Under the pieces are notes generated by a model. That model had not been told where the DNA came from, did no database searches, and saw only the letters and a list, made by a program, of their open reading frames with translations. From Pseudomonadota bacterium (GTDB lineage Bacteria; Myxococcota_A; UBA9042; GCA-2863065), in assembly GCA_005776725.1 (NCBI GenBank), contig SXOO01000206.1:1-36554 (forward strand): 36,554 nucleotides of DNA, in the 5' to 3' direction. Position 1 is the stretch's first letter. Every line of letters begins with the position of its first letter. Below are positions 1-8,218 of the stretch, in pieces. The position numbers and the translations under genes were made by a program.

Positions 1-239
1 CAATTGCCCGCAACCCAGTGCAGCACGGTGTAGCCCGCCCGGGCAGCATTCGGGTCGGCCCCCTGCTCGAGCAGGAACTTCACGAGGTCCACGTGGCCGC
101 GGAGGGCCGCCACCTGAAGCAGGGTCGTTCCGTCGTTCGCCTCGGCGTGCAGATCCGCGCCCTTCCCGAGCAGCAGCCGGATCGTCTCCTCATCGTTCTG
201 GCGGGCGGCAAACGTGAGCGGCGTGAACCCCGCGGGCTG
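1..239 (-). pseudogene. Ankyrin-repeat protein, 5'-truncated fragment running off the left edge
   Basis: The minus-strand frame open from position 239 down to the window edge translates to two ankyrin repeats. Recognisable pieces are GFTPLTFAARQ, IRLLLGKGADLHA, GTTLLQVAALRGH, LVKFLLEQGADPNA and GYTVLHW, matching the G-TPLH-AA--G----v--LL--GAD family consensus. Reading upstream, the frame hits an in-frame TGA at 240-242, and there is no plausible start codon between it and the first repeat. The 5' part of the gene is therefore missing. Ankyrin repeats mediate protein-protein binding; nothing here says which partner. The homology stops almost exactly where the plus-strand PPK2 homology begins (about 214-233), so this is the broken end of a once longer gene or one side of an assembly chimera. 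Identification as ankyrin is firm; whether the remainder beyond the left edge is functional cannot be seen. Confidence 0.75.
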
Positions 240-855
240 TCAGGTGTTCTCGTTCAAGAAGCCCTCGGCCGAGGAGCTGGACCACGACTTCTTGTGGCGC
301 ACCAACCGCAGCCTGCCCGAGCGCGGTCGCATCGGCGTCTTCAACCGCAGCCACTACGAAGAGGTGCTGGTGGTGCGCGTTCACCCGGAGTACCTCGCCG
401 GGCAGGGGCTGCCCGATCCCACGTCCGAGCGCATCTGGGATCAGCGCTTTCGTTCCATCTTGGAGTGGGAGCGCCACCTGGCCGCCAACGGCACGATCAT
501 CCTGAAGTTCTTCCTCAACGTCTCCTGGGAGAAGCAGCGCAAGCGCTTCCTCAAGCGCCTGGACGACCCGAACAAGCACTGGAAGTTCAACAAGGCCGAC
601 TGCGACGAGCGCCAACACTGGCGCAGGTACATGAGCGCCTACCAGGACGCGCTCAACGCTACGAGCCGCCCCCACGCGCCCTGGTACAGCATCCCGGCGG
701 ACAAGAAGCCGTACATGCAGGCCGCCGTCTGCGAGATCATCGTCGAGACGCTCCGCGGCCTGGACCTCAAGTTCCCCCACCCCTCCCCGGAGGTGCTGGC
801 CGAGCTCCCAGCCATCCGCGAGCGCCTGCTCGCCGAGAATGAACCGCCCGCATAA
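214..855 (+). pseudogene. ppk2: Polyphosphate kinase 2 (PPK2) family, N-terminally truncated
   Basis: PPK2 enzymes transfer phosphate between polyphosphate and nucleotides in the cytoplasm. The 213-residue frame carries the family's central and C-terminal signature: GVNPAGCQVFSFK, PSAEELDHDFLWR, LPERGRIGVFNRSHYEEVL (Walker B-like and lid region), then FFLNVSWEKQRKRF and a C-terminal helix set. The DHDFLWR...FNRSxYE pattern resembles class III PPK2. Family members are usually near 270-300 residues. What is missing is the N-terminal portion with the Walker A motif (GxDxxGKG), which is essential for catalysis. The GTG at 214 is only the first available start after the break, not the native one; no good ribosome-binding site precedes it. 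The upstream sequence is an ankyrin gene on the other strand, so the loss is a rearrangement or misassembly rather than a simple frameshift. I call it a pseudogene; a shortened expressed protein would lack kinase activity. Confidence 0.75.
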
Positions 856-1019
856 CGCTTCGCGAGCGCGCATACTGCCTGTGCCGCACCTCTTGACATA
901 CCACACGCCCGCGCGAGAGCTTCTGTCGCAGAAGTGCCTGTTCCGATCGGGGTCATCGCTGCGCCCGCGTGTCGCAGTTACCTCGCTCGCACACCGCGTC
1001 CGGCGCGACTGGGGGAGCT

Positions 1020-2051
1020 GTGGCGAAGAGCATCGTGGCTTCGGTAGGGACCGGGGGCGTCAACCGCTCCGGAGACATCATCACAGTCCAGGAGCTGCTG
1101 AACCGGGTGCCGATCGCCGCTGGTGGACCGTCGACGCCCCTCGAGGTGGACGGTAAGACCGGCACGAAGAACTGGGGGCGCACCGCCAACCAGATCGTCA
1201 CCTTCCAGTTCAAGTGCTTTGGATGGCAGGACGGGAAGATCGATCCCGGCGGAAAGACCTGGATCCGCCTCGTGTCGTACGAGGGGCAGGGGGGCCCCAC
1301 ACCGCGGCGCCCGTCAACCACGCCAGCACTCGGCGGCTCCGTCGGCTCCAAGGGCACCAACAAGGAGGCCGACGTACGCGAAGTGCAGATCCTCTTGAAC
1401 CAGGTGCCGCGCTCTTCGGGCGGACCGCGGGCGCCGCTCAAGGCGGACGGGAAGGCCGCCGGCGACGCCTTCAAGCTGCTCGTCTACGCGATCGTAGAGT
1501 TTCAGCAGCGCAACTTCGGCTGGAATGACGGGCGCATCGATCCCGGGGGCAGGTCCTGGACCTTGCTCGCGGCTTTCGACAAGCGTGTCCCGCAGGCCGC
1601 GCCCCCGCCTCCGCCGCCTGCGCCGCCCGCGCCGAAGCCGGTCGCAGCCCCGCCGCTGTCCGAGGATGCTCGGGTTCAGAAGGAGATCGACGAGGCGTAC
1701 AAGAAGGCGGGGCGGGGCTTCTCGCAGGTTCAGCTCAACGAGTTTGCGTGGTTCGAGTGTCTCAACAAGCGCAAGCGCACCTCGATCCAAGACACCATCC
1801 TGGCGGCGGCCGAGCACTATCTGTACGCGCGGTATCAGGCCTCCAGCGGCGTCTTCGAGGGGGTGACCACGGCGATCGGGGTGGGACTCTACGACTTCTT
1901 CAAGCTTCTCCCCGGGACCTCGCACGCGTACGACTGGTGGCTCAAGACCCAAGGCGAGAAGCCCGCGTCGAAGCCCACGATCCTCTCCATGGCCTGGGGC
2001 GCCAAGGGCATCAACGACGGCACGGACGACTACATCCGCGCCGAGTTCTGA
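1020..2051 (+). CDS. Protein with two peptidoglycan-binding-like domains and an orphan C-terminal domain
   Basis: Two tandem ~70-residue modules share the pattern S-VG-GG-N...DV--VQ-LLN-VP---GGP--PL--DGK......I--FQ---FGW-DG-IDPGG-(S/T)W. They resemble short peptidoglycan-binding-like domains often found in secreted or effector-associated proteins. A Pro/Ala linker follows, then a ~130-residue C-terminal region (from SEDARVQKEIDEAYKK) that I do not recognise; it looks helical and ends near GTDDYIRAEF. No signal peptide or lipobox is evident, so export, if any, would be by another route. Start choice: GTG at 1020 begins MAKSIVASVG, which fits the first residues of the module, and GGGGGAG at 1011-1017 lies just upstream (short spacer). 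An in-frame GTG at 969 adds 17 unremarkable residues. A TTGACA at 893-898 could be a -35, but no convincing -10 follows. Function is unknown; cell-wall association is inferred from the modules only. Confidence 0.65.
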   Translation: MAKSIVASVGTGGVNRSGDIITVQELLNRVPIAAGGPSTPLEVDGKTGTKNWGRTANQIVTFQFKCFGWQDGKIDPGGKTWIRLVSYEGQGGPTPRRPSTTPALGGSVGSKGTNKEADVREVQILLNQVPRSSGGPRAPLKADGKAAGDAFKLLVYAIVEFQQRNFGWNDGRIDPGGRSWTLLAAFDKRVPQAAPPPPPPAPPAPKPVAAPPLSEDARVQKEIDEAYKKAGRGFSQVQLNEFAWFECLNKRKRTSIQDTILAAAEHYLYARYQASSGVFEGVTTAIGVGLYDFFKLLPGTSHAYDWWLKTQGEKPASKPTILSMAWGAKGINDGTDDYIRAEF

Positions 2052-2060
2052 GCACGTCGG

Positions 2061-2093
2061 GGGACCTCGAAAGTCCCGCGGCGGACCCGCCGC
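2061..2093. terminator. Two small GC hairpins after the 1020-2051 gene
   Basis: GGGAC at 2061-2065 can pair with GTCCC at 2073-2077, and GCGGCGG at 2078-2084 can pair with CCGCCGC at 2087-2093. They sit just after the stop codon. There is no T-run, so they are not classic Rho-independent terminators; they could stabilise the 3' end or be incidental in GC-rich DNA. Confidence 0.25.
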
Positions 2094-2118
2094 TGGGCCA
2101 GCCGGGCCAGCCCACGTG

Positions 2119-2198
2119 TTGACCGCAGAGCTGTTGGTGGTGTTCACTTAGGGTGTCAGTTGTTTTTCTTTAGTGAGTCTCCTCTCTTGCCGATGGAG
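2119..2198 (+). promoter_or_regulatory. Candidate promoter and strong RBS for the 2204 gene
   Basis: This is the least GC-rich stretch between genes here. TTGACC at 2119-2124 is a possible -35, but no convincing -10 follows at 16-18 nt. A T-rich tract lies at about 2159-2172. GGAGG at 2194-2198 with a 5-nt spacer to ATG 2204 is a clear ribosome-binding site and fixes the start of the large lipoprotein. Confidence 0.35.
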
Positions 2199-2203
2199 GC
2201 AGG

Positions 2204-5200
2204 ATGTTCCGTCGTATCGCTTTATTATCGTCCCTGATCGCTTGCGGCAGCGTCCCGCCGGACGACATCACGCCACGCGATACGGACTTCTCCCTGAGTC
2301 CGGATGGTCAGGTCCTCTATACGGGGCCCGTGACCACCATCGTCGGCACGGCGTGGTGCGGCTCGCCGGTGCTCAACGCGGTGGTCACTGCCCACGCCTT
2401 CGACGCGCCGGAAGGCGGCGTCGGTCCGGCGCTGGCGACGTCGGGCACGAACGCCGAGGGAGACTTTCAGCTGGAGCTACCGGCCCACTATCAGGGGCGA
2501 GTCTTGGTGCGAGTGGGCGGGGGCGGGGCCACGTACCTGGACCCGGCCACTGAACGGCTGGCTTCGTTCGCCAATTCGCACGCGCTCGTGAGCCATGTGG
2601 AGGTCTCGCCCGCGTCGGCACCACGGTTCACGGCCGTGACTCCGCTTACCACGCTGGCCGTCGCTTGGGCGCGCTCGCAAGGGAACGACCTCGGCCGCTC
2701 GCTCGAGCGCTCGTCGGGCCTCTTCAGCCAGCACGTCGCGTCCTCCACCTTCGAGATCTGGACCACGTCATCGTACGGCGCGCACGTCGTAGACGTCTGG
2801 CCCGCGCCAACCACCTCCGTCACGCTCTTCACGACCGGCCTCGCGCAGCTCGCACAGCAACAGGGGACATCGCTCACCGAGCTCCTCGCAGCGCTCGAGG
2901 CCGACATCTCAGACGGCCAGTTTACGGGCACCTCGAGCGGCACGCAGCTGGCGGCCGGCGTGCCTCTGGACGTCGAGACCAGCCGCGGTCGTCTGGCCGC
3001 GGCCGCGGTGCGGTGGCTCGAGGCGCGTCCCGACGCGGGCACGCTCACCGCCGAGGCGCTCGGTCTCGACGACGGGTTCGCCACGATCGTGTCCACGGAT
3101 GCGAGCGTGCTCTATCCCGCGCTGTCGCCGCCGATGCGCTTTGACGAGCGGGCGCCAGTCGTCGACTTCGCCTCCCCGCCCGCTGGCACGCCCGTCAACA
3201 GCGACATATTGGTCAGCATCCTGGCAACGGACAACGTGGGCGTCACTTCGCTGAGCTTCGACGGCGCGGCGGCCTCAGCGCCGGTTCTGGAACACACGGT
3301 GTCTCTCGAGGGCCGTGCCGAGGGCCTGCTTCGCCTCGATGCTGTCGCTTTGGACGCTGCGGGCAACGAGGGGCGCGCAACGCTGGAGCTCTTAGTAGAC
3401 CGCGTGGCGCCCGAGGTCGCTCCGCCCAAGGGGGAGGCCGTCATCAACGACGCCTGGTACAACGCCACCGTTAGCGTGAAAGACGCCGGCTCCGGCGTCT
3501 TCTCAGTGTCCCTCAGCGCCAAGGAGAGCACCACGCCCGTTGCGCGTGTGGGTGACCTCTACAGCGTGCACGCGGAGCTCGCGGAGGGGGCCAATCTCCT
3601 GCGGCTCGAGGCGGTCGATCGGGCGGGCAACGCGTCCTTCCACGAGTGGACGGTCATCCGCGACTCCATCGCGCCCGAGCTGAAGTTGCTCTCGCCCACC
3701 GACGGCGCCTTCGTAGGACCGGGTCCGTTCACGGCTCAGATCTCGGCTGACGCTGACTCCGTCTGGCTCACCACCCACGACGGGCAGCTCGTCGGGACGG
3801 CGATGGGTGAGAGCCCGATCTGGAGCTTCGTGGTCACCGCGCCGCCGCTCGACGGCCCGTTCAGCGGGGCCTTTGGCGCCGAGGACGCGGCCGGGAACGT
3901 CACAACGCTCCCAGTTCAGTGGATCCGCGACGGCGAGTCGCCGGTCATCCACGTGGTCCAGGCCTTGCCATCAGTCATGGTCGACTCCTTGACCTCGTGG
4001 GTGCCTGCGGGGCCGGTGACCGCGCGTATCACGGCGGCCGACAGCCAGTCGGGGGTCTCGTCAGTGTGCGCCTCGGGTGGCGCCTGCACGTTCTCGCTGC
4101 CCTGGGAGATCCCGTTGCCGGCCTCGGCCGCCGGGGCGCTCACCTTCGTCGCAACGGACGGCGTGGGCAACGTGGGTCAGGTCACGGCCGTGCTGAAGCG
4201 CGACGCCACGGCACCGGCGTGCGCCCTGCTTCTGGACGGGAACTCCCCCACGAACGCGGCGAGCGCCACCCTGAAACTCTCGGCCACCGATGAAGGGGTC
4301 GGAGGCATCGTCGCAACGATCGTGCCCCCCGACGGATCGCCGGTCGAGATGTCAGCCGGCACCGCGACCCTCCCGCTCCCGCTCGTCGACGGGCCTTACG
4401 CGGTTGGCCTCGAGTGCCGCGATGCGCTCGGGAACACGGCGGCGAGCACGAGCACGGTGATTCTGGTCGATCGCACTCCCCCCAGCCTCGAGGTGTTGTA
4501 TCCGGCCGACCAGCAGTGGGTGGGGCCAGAACCGCTCCACGTCGTCGTGAGCACGAGCGACCCCAGCAAGGTGGCCGCCATCACCGTCGCCGTGGACGAG
4601 GCTCCCGAGGCGCCGTTGGGGCCGGGACCTGCGGTGTTCGAGAGCTCGCACGGCGTCCACGGGCTACGAGTCACGAGTCACGACAAGGCTGGGAACGCAA
4701 CGACGGTGTTTCAGACGTTCCGGCAGGACCTGCTCCCTCCCGTGGTCGAGGCCGTGGGCGGGGCGGGGGCCGTCGTCGTCGGCGATAACCTTTGGGTCTC
4801 CGGCGAGTCGATCGCGCTCTCGGTCACGCCGACCGACGAAGGCTCCGGCGTCGCCAGTGTTTGCGCTTCAGGGGTCTGTACCGCGGAGGTCTCGGTGGGC
4901 GGCGTGTATTGGTTGGACCTGAGCGTCACCGGCGGAACGGTGGTGGAGGTGGAGGCGACCGACCACGTCGGACTCGTCGGCTCCGCTTCGCGAACAGTGC
5001 AACGCGACAGCGACGGGCCCAGCTGTCAGCTCGGCGCTCTGCCCGTGGTGGTGAACGGGTTTGAGCTGCAGGTCGAGGTGGACTCCACCGACGCAGGGGT
5101 TGGCGGGGGCTCGGTGGACGTGGCCGGTGTTGCCCTCATCGAGGGTGAGCCCGGGCTCTTCACGGGCACCCTCCAGCTGCCCGCGGACGACGCGACGTTG

Positions 5201-8200
5201 GCCGTGTCCGCCATTTGCCGCGACGCGCTCGGGAACCAGCAGTCAGCCCCAGTCCAGGTTGTCGTGGTGGATCGGACGCCCCCAGACGTGAAGGTCGAAG
5301 CACCCTCGGCCGGGACCTGGCTCGGCCCCGGCGTCTTCGCGCTCTCGGTCGCGGGCAGCGGGGCCCCGGTCGCGGTGGAGGCGTCCTTCGATCACGAGGA
5401 GTGGACCGCCCTGACGGAGGGTTCACTTTGGACCGCGACGCTCGTGCCTCCGCCCGGTGTCGAAGACGTCGTGGTGTGGATCAGGGCACGCGACGCCGCC
5501 GGGAATCAGAGCGAGCCGGTCGGTCACCCGCTGAGGGTTGACTCCACACCCCCGGTAATCGCCGAGATCAAAGTGAACGGCGCGGCGTGTCTCGCGGGCG
5601 TCTGCTACGTCCAGTCCAGCCCCGCCACGGTCACCGTCACCGCCGGTGACGCCCACTCCGGGACAGCGCTCATCAGGTCTCCCGGCGCCGGGTCTGCGTC
5701 CATGGCCAGTGGCGTCGCCGCGCTCACGTTCAACGCGCTCTCGGCCCCCTCGTCTTTCGACGTGATCGTGGAGGACAACGCCGGCAACAGCGCCGCGGGA
5801 ACTGTCACCCTGGCGGTGGACGACCTGCCCCCTACCTGCAGCCTGTCCGCACCGACGGACGGCGCCCTCGTGAAGAGCGCCGCGCTGACCACGAGCGTGA
5901 AAGCCACCGACGCCGGCTCCCAAGGGATCACCGTCGCCGTGAGAGTGGACGCCCAGGTCGCTCCGCTCGGCGGTGGCCCCGCGACGTTCAGCGGTCTCAT
6001 CCCCCTCCCGGCAACCGACGGGCCGGTCACGGTCCACGCGGAGTGCACCGACGCAGTAGGCAACTCGGCTTCGTCGGCGCCAGCGATCGTGACCATCGAT
6101 CGCACCCCGCCGGCTGTAGCTGTTCTGTGGCCGGAGCAGGACGCGTGGTTCTCGGGGACCTCGGTGATGAAGTTCACGGCGAATGAGGAGTTGAAGTCGA
6201 CCACCCTCGAGGTCAACGGGGTGAAGATCGGTCAGTTCAGCCTGATCGACGGCGTTTGGACCGCGTCGATGCAGCTCCCGCCCTCGACCCAGGAGCTGCG
6301 ATACACCGCCGTCGATCTCGCCTCCAACGAGACGCGTGTCACCCGGAGGGTGCATTACGACCCGAGCATCCCCGTGATCAAAGGGGTAGTCCCTTACAGC
6401 TCGACGCTCGCCCCGAGCGGCATCTACTGGACGACCAACACCACCGTGAACGTCCGCGTCACCGCCGAAGACCCGCAGGGCAATCTGGCGTCAGTGTGTG
6501 TCAAGGGAACGGCGTCGTGTGTCGCAGTGAGTGGCGCCAGCGCGCTCGCGGTTCTCCCCGTCACCGTTCCATCACCTCCCGCCGCTGTCACCTTCGTTGC
6601 GAAGGACACGAGCGGCGCATCAAGCGAGTTCGCGATTCAGCTCCGGCGCGACATCACGGCGCCGACCTGTACGATGTCCTCGACGAAGCCGTGGTTCGCG
6701 ACCCGGACGCCGTCCGTGGCCATCGGGTCCACCGACGGCGACTCCGGGCCCCGGAGCGCCGAGGTTACTGCCACTCCCGAGGCCGCCGGCACGAGCAAGA
6801 CAGCGACTATCTCGTCGCACGACGGCGCGAAGTTCACGGGGGCGGCCAGCCTGGCGAACGTCGACGGCTACCACGCGCTCACGGTCACCTGTAAGGACTA
6901 CGCGGGTAACACCGCGTCCGCTCAGGGCGGGCTGTACAGCGACACGACGCTTCCGGTAGTCAAGCAGCTGCAGACGACGGTTTCGGACGACCGCTTTGCC
7001 AAGTTCTCGTACTCTGGAGCGCTGCCGACTTACGACATCTCAACGAGTCCCACAGTATATTTCTCCCAGACCGCGTGCGGCCCTGGGTGTCCACCGGTCG
7101 GCCTCTTCCTTCCGCGCATGGTGAAGGCCGGTATTAATAACGGCCTCACTGTGAAGTTCGAGGTGGCTGAGGTACAGATGCTCGCATCAACGCGGTATCG
7201 CTTCCGCTCCGGCGTCGTGGCGTTCCCCTGGCGAACCGTACCGGTCGAGCCGGTCGGCCACTGGGTTGTTCCAGTCGCAGGAGCGGACTTCGTGGATAAC
7301 CAGGGGACGGTTTCCACGTCCTGGCCGGACGCGCTCGAATTCGAGGCGACCGATGCGGCGGGGAACGTCGGTTCGCGCAGAGTTGATTTCGAGGTGGTGC
7401 CTCTCATGCCTCCCCCGCTCGTGACCGCCGTCACGCTCGACGTGTCACCCCCAAACATCCCGTCGCTCTTGTCGGTGGCCGCAGGCCATTTGCCCTTCGG
7501 TCCGACGACAGGCGGTAACGTCGCGGCCGCCCCCTTTGTCCTCCACGGCGGCATCCGGGTATTGGCCTTCAAAGTCCAGAACGTCTTCGACGTGGATATG
7601 TCCGTGGTCCCCGAAGGTGAAGGGGCGTTCGACATCGTCCGCATCGCGCAGTGGAGCGTGGCGGGCGGCGACCAGATTCAGCCGTGCACTCAGTCCGTTG
7701 CGAACTGCGCCGTGGGCTCGTGCACCACGGGTGGTACATGCTGGGCACCCGACGACCAGACGTACCACACGATGTCCGTTCCGCTGCAGCAGGGCATGCG
7801 TCAGTCGCTGCAGCCCGATGCGCCGAGCCTCGAGAAGCTCCCAAGCGGAGCCTACGTGCTACACGCTGGCGCCACGGCCTACCTCGGTGTCGTAGCGAAG
7901 ACCGTCGACACCTGCGGCGTCATGGCGGGCATGTTCGGAGGCGAGCCCTCACTGCATCTTCCCTCGCTGCCGCTCGGATGCCCGTTCGCCCAGCCCCTGG
8001 GGTCTCTTGCGCTGTGCAAAGGCAGTCAAGGGTCTTCGTGCGTACAGTACCGGGTGTCCGCGGGCTCGCTGATCGAGGCCATGGTCGTGCGTGGCTCCGA
8101 AGCGGGGAACCGTGTTAACCTGTCACTTCGGCCGGGTGCTATTGGGCTACCCACCACGGCTGACATCGTCTGGTCGTCCAAGGAGGAGGTTCTGTGGCTA

Positions 8201-8218
8201 GGCACTTTGAAGCCGTAG
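2204..8218 (+). CDS. Giant lipoprotein of tandem Ig-like repeats (2004 aa)
   Basis: The N-terminus MFRRIALLSSLIAC is a short lipoprotein signal with lipobox LIAC (lipidated Cys14), so the protein should be attached to a membrane, probably the outer one. Residues ~40-105 resemble a carboxypeptidase-regulatory-like beta domain (NAEGDFQLELP). Residues ~105-305 are an unrecognised, mostly helical segment. From about residue 308 to 1580 there are 14 Ig-like modules of 80-100 residues, each opening with D-x-x-x-P-x-(V/C) (DRTPP, DSTPP, DITAP and similar) and ending with A-D-x-x-G-N. Four times, three module types recur in the same order. The last ~420 residues are a different, Cys-containing region without recognised homology. 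Such Ig stacks are typical of bacterial surface stalks and adhesins. Translation starts from a strong GGAGG site, and the 3' end overlaps the next gene by 25 nt. The ligand is unknown. Confidence 0.85.
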   Translation: MFRRIALLSSLIACGSVPPDDITPRDTDFSLSPDGQVLYTGPVTTIVGTAWCGSPVLNAVVTAHAFDAPEGGVGPALATSGTNAEGDFQLELPAHYQGRVLVRVGGGGATYLDPATERLASFANSHALVSHVEVSPASAPRFTAVTPLTTLAVAWARSQGNDLGRSLERSSGLFSQHVASSTFEIWTTSSYGAHVVDVWPAPTTSVTLFTTGLAQLAQQQGTSLTELLAALEADISDGQFTGTSSGTQLAAGVPLDVETSRGRLAAAAVRWLEARPDAGTLTAEALGLDDGFATIVSTDASVLYPALSPPMRFDERAPVVDFASPPAGTPVNSDILVSILATDNVGVTSLSFDGAAASAPVLEHTVSLEGRAEGLLRLDAVALDAAGNEGRATLELLVDRVAPEVAPPKGEAVINDAWYNATVSVKDAGSGVFSVSLSAKESTTPVARVGDLYSVHAELAEGANLLRLEAVDRAGNASFHEWTVIRDSIAPELKLLSPTDGAFVGPGPFTAQISADADSVWLTTHDGQLVGTAMGESPIWSFVVTAPPLDGPFSGAFGAEDAAGNVTTLPVQWIRDGESPVIHVVQALPSVMVDSLTSWVPAGPVTARITAADSQSGVSSVCASGGACTFSLPWEIPLPASAAGALTFVATDGVGNVGQVTAVLKRDATAPACALLLDGNSPTNAASATLKLSATDEGVGGIVATIVPPDGSPVEMSAGTATLPLPLVDGPYAVGLECRDALGNTAASTSTVILVDRTPPSLEVLYPADQQWVGPEPLHVVVSTSDPSKVAAITVAVDEAPEAPLGPGPAVFESSHGVHGLRVTSHDKAGNATTVFQTFRQDLLPPVVEAVGGAGAVVVGDNLWVSGESIALSVTPTDEGSGVASVCASGVCTAEVSVGGVYWLDLSVTGGTVVEVEATDHVGLVGSASRTVQRDSDGPSCQLGALPVVVNGFELQVEVDSTDAGVGGGSVDVAGVALIEGEPGLFTGTLQLPADDATLAVSAICRDALGNQQSAPVQVVVVDRTPPDVKVEAPSAGTWLGPGVFALSVAGSGAPVAVEASFDHEEWTALTEGSLWTATLVPPPGVEDVVVWIRARDAAGNQSEPVGHPLRVDSTPPVIAEIKVNGAACLAGVCYVQSSPATVTVTAGDAHSGTALIRSPGAGSASMASGVAALTFNALSAPSSFDVIVEDNAGNSAAGTVTLAVDDLPPTCSLSAPTDGALVKSAALTTSVKATDAGSQGITVAVRVDAQVAPLGGGPATFSGLIPLPATDGPVTVHAECTDAVGNSASSAPAIVTIDRTPPAVAVLWPEQDAWFSGTSVMKFTANEELKSTTLEVNGVKIGQFSLIDGVWTASMQLPPSTQELRYTAVDLASNETRVTRRVHYDPSIPVIKGVVPYSSTLAPSGIYWTTNTTVNVRVTAEDPQGNLASVCVKGTASCVAVSGASALAVLPVTVPSPPAAVTFVAKDTSGASSEFAIQLRRDITAPTCTMSSTKPWFATRTPSVAIGSTDGDSGPRSAEVTATPEAAGTSKTATISSHDGAKFTGAASLANVDGYHALTVTCKDYAGNTASAQGGLYSDTTLPVVKQLQTTVSDDRFAKFSYSGALPTYDISTSPTVYFSQTACGPGCPPVGLFLPRMVKAGINNGLTVKFEVAEVQMLASTRYRFRSGVVAFPWRTVPVEPVGHWVVPVAGADFVDNQGTVSTSWPDALEFEATDAAGNVGSRRVDFEVVPLMPPPLVTAVTLDVSPPNIPSLLSVAAGHLPFGPTTGGNVAAAPFVLHGGIRVLAFKVQNVFDVDMSVVPEGEGAFDIVRIAQWSVAGGDQIQPCTQSVANCAVGSCTTGGTCWAPDDQTYHTMSVPLQQGMRQSLQPDAPSLEKLPSGAYVLHAGATAYLGVVAKTVDTCGVMAGMFGGEPSLHLPSLPLGCPFAQPLGSLALCKGSQGSSCVQYRVSAGSLIEAMVVRGSEAGNRVNLSLRPGAIGLPTTADIVWSSKEEVLWLGTLKP
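3660..6940 (+). repeat. Four-fold higher-order repeat of three Ig-like modules
   Basis: Within the 2204 gene, three module types alternate in fixed order. Type B opens like DRTPPSLEVLYP and contains W-GP. Type C opens like D--PPVI and usually carries a close Cys pair (SVCASGGAC). Type A opens like DATAPACAL and has a second Cys before A(L/V)GN. The B-C-A triad starts near residues 485, 755, 1022 and 1298 and ends near 1580, giving units of 267-281 residues (about 800-840 bp). Sequence between units has diverged, so this is an old internal amplification, visible mainly at protein level. Confidence 0.7.

Noticed and set aside
18..906. Long open frames on both strands overlapping PPK2 and ankyrin, including a 274-residue plus-strand one
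   Set aside because: Products are Arg/Pro/Ala-rich without family features; they are shadows of the two real reading frames in GC-rich DNA.
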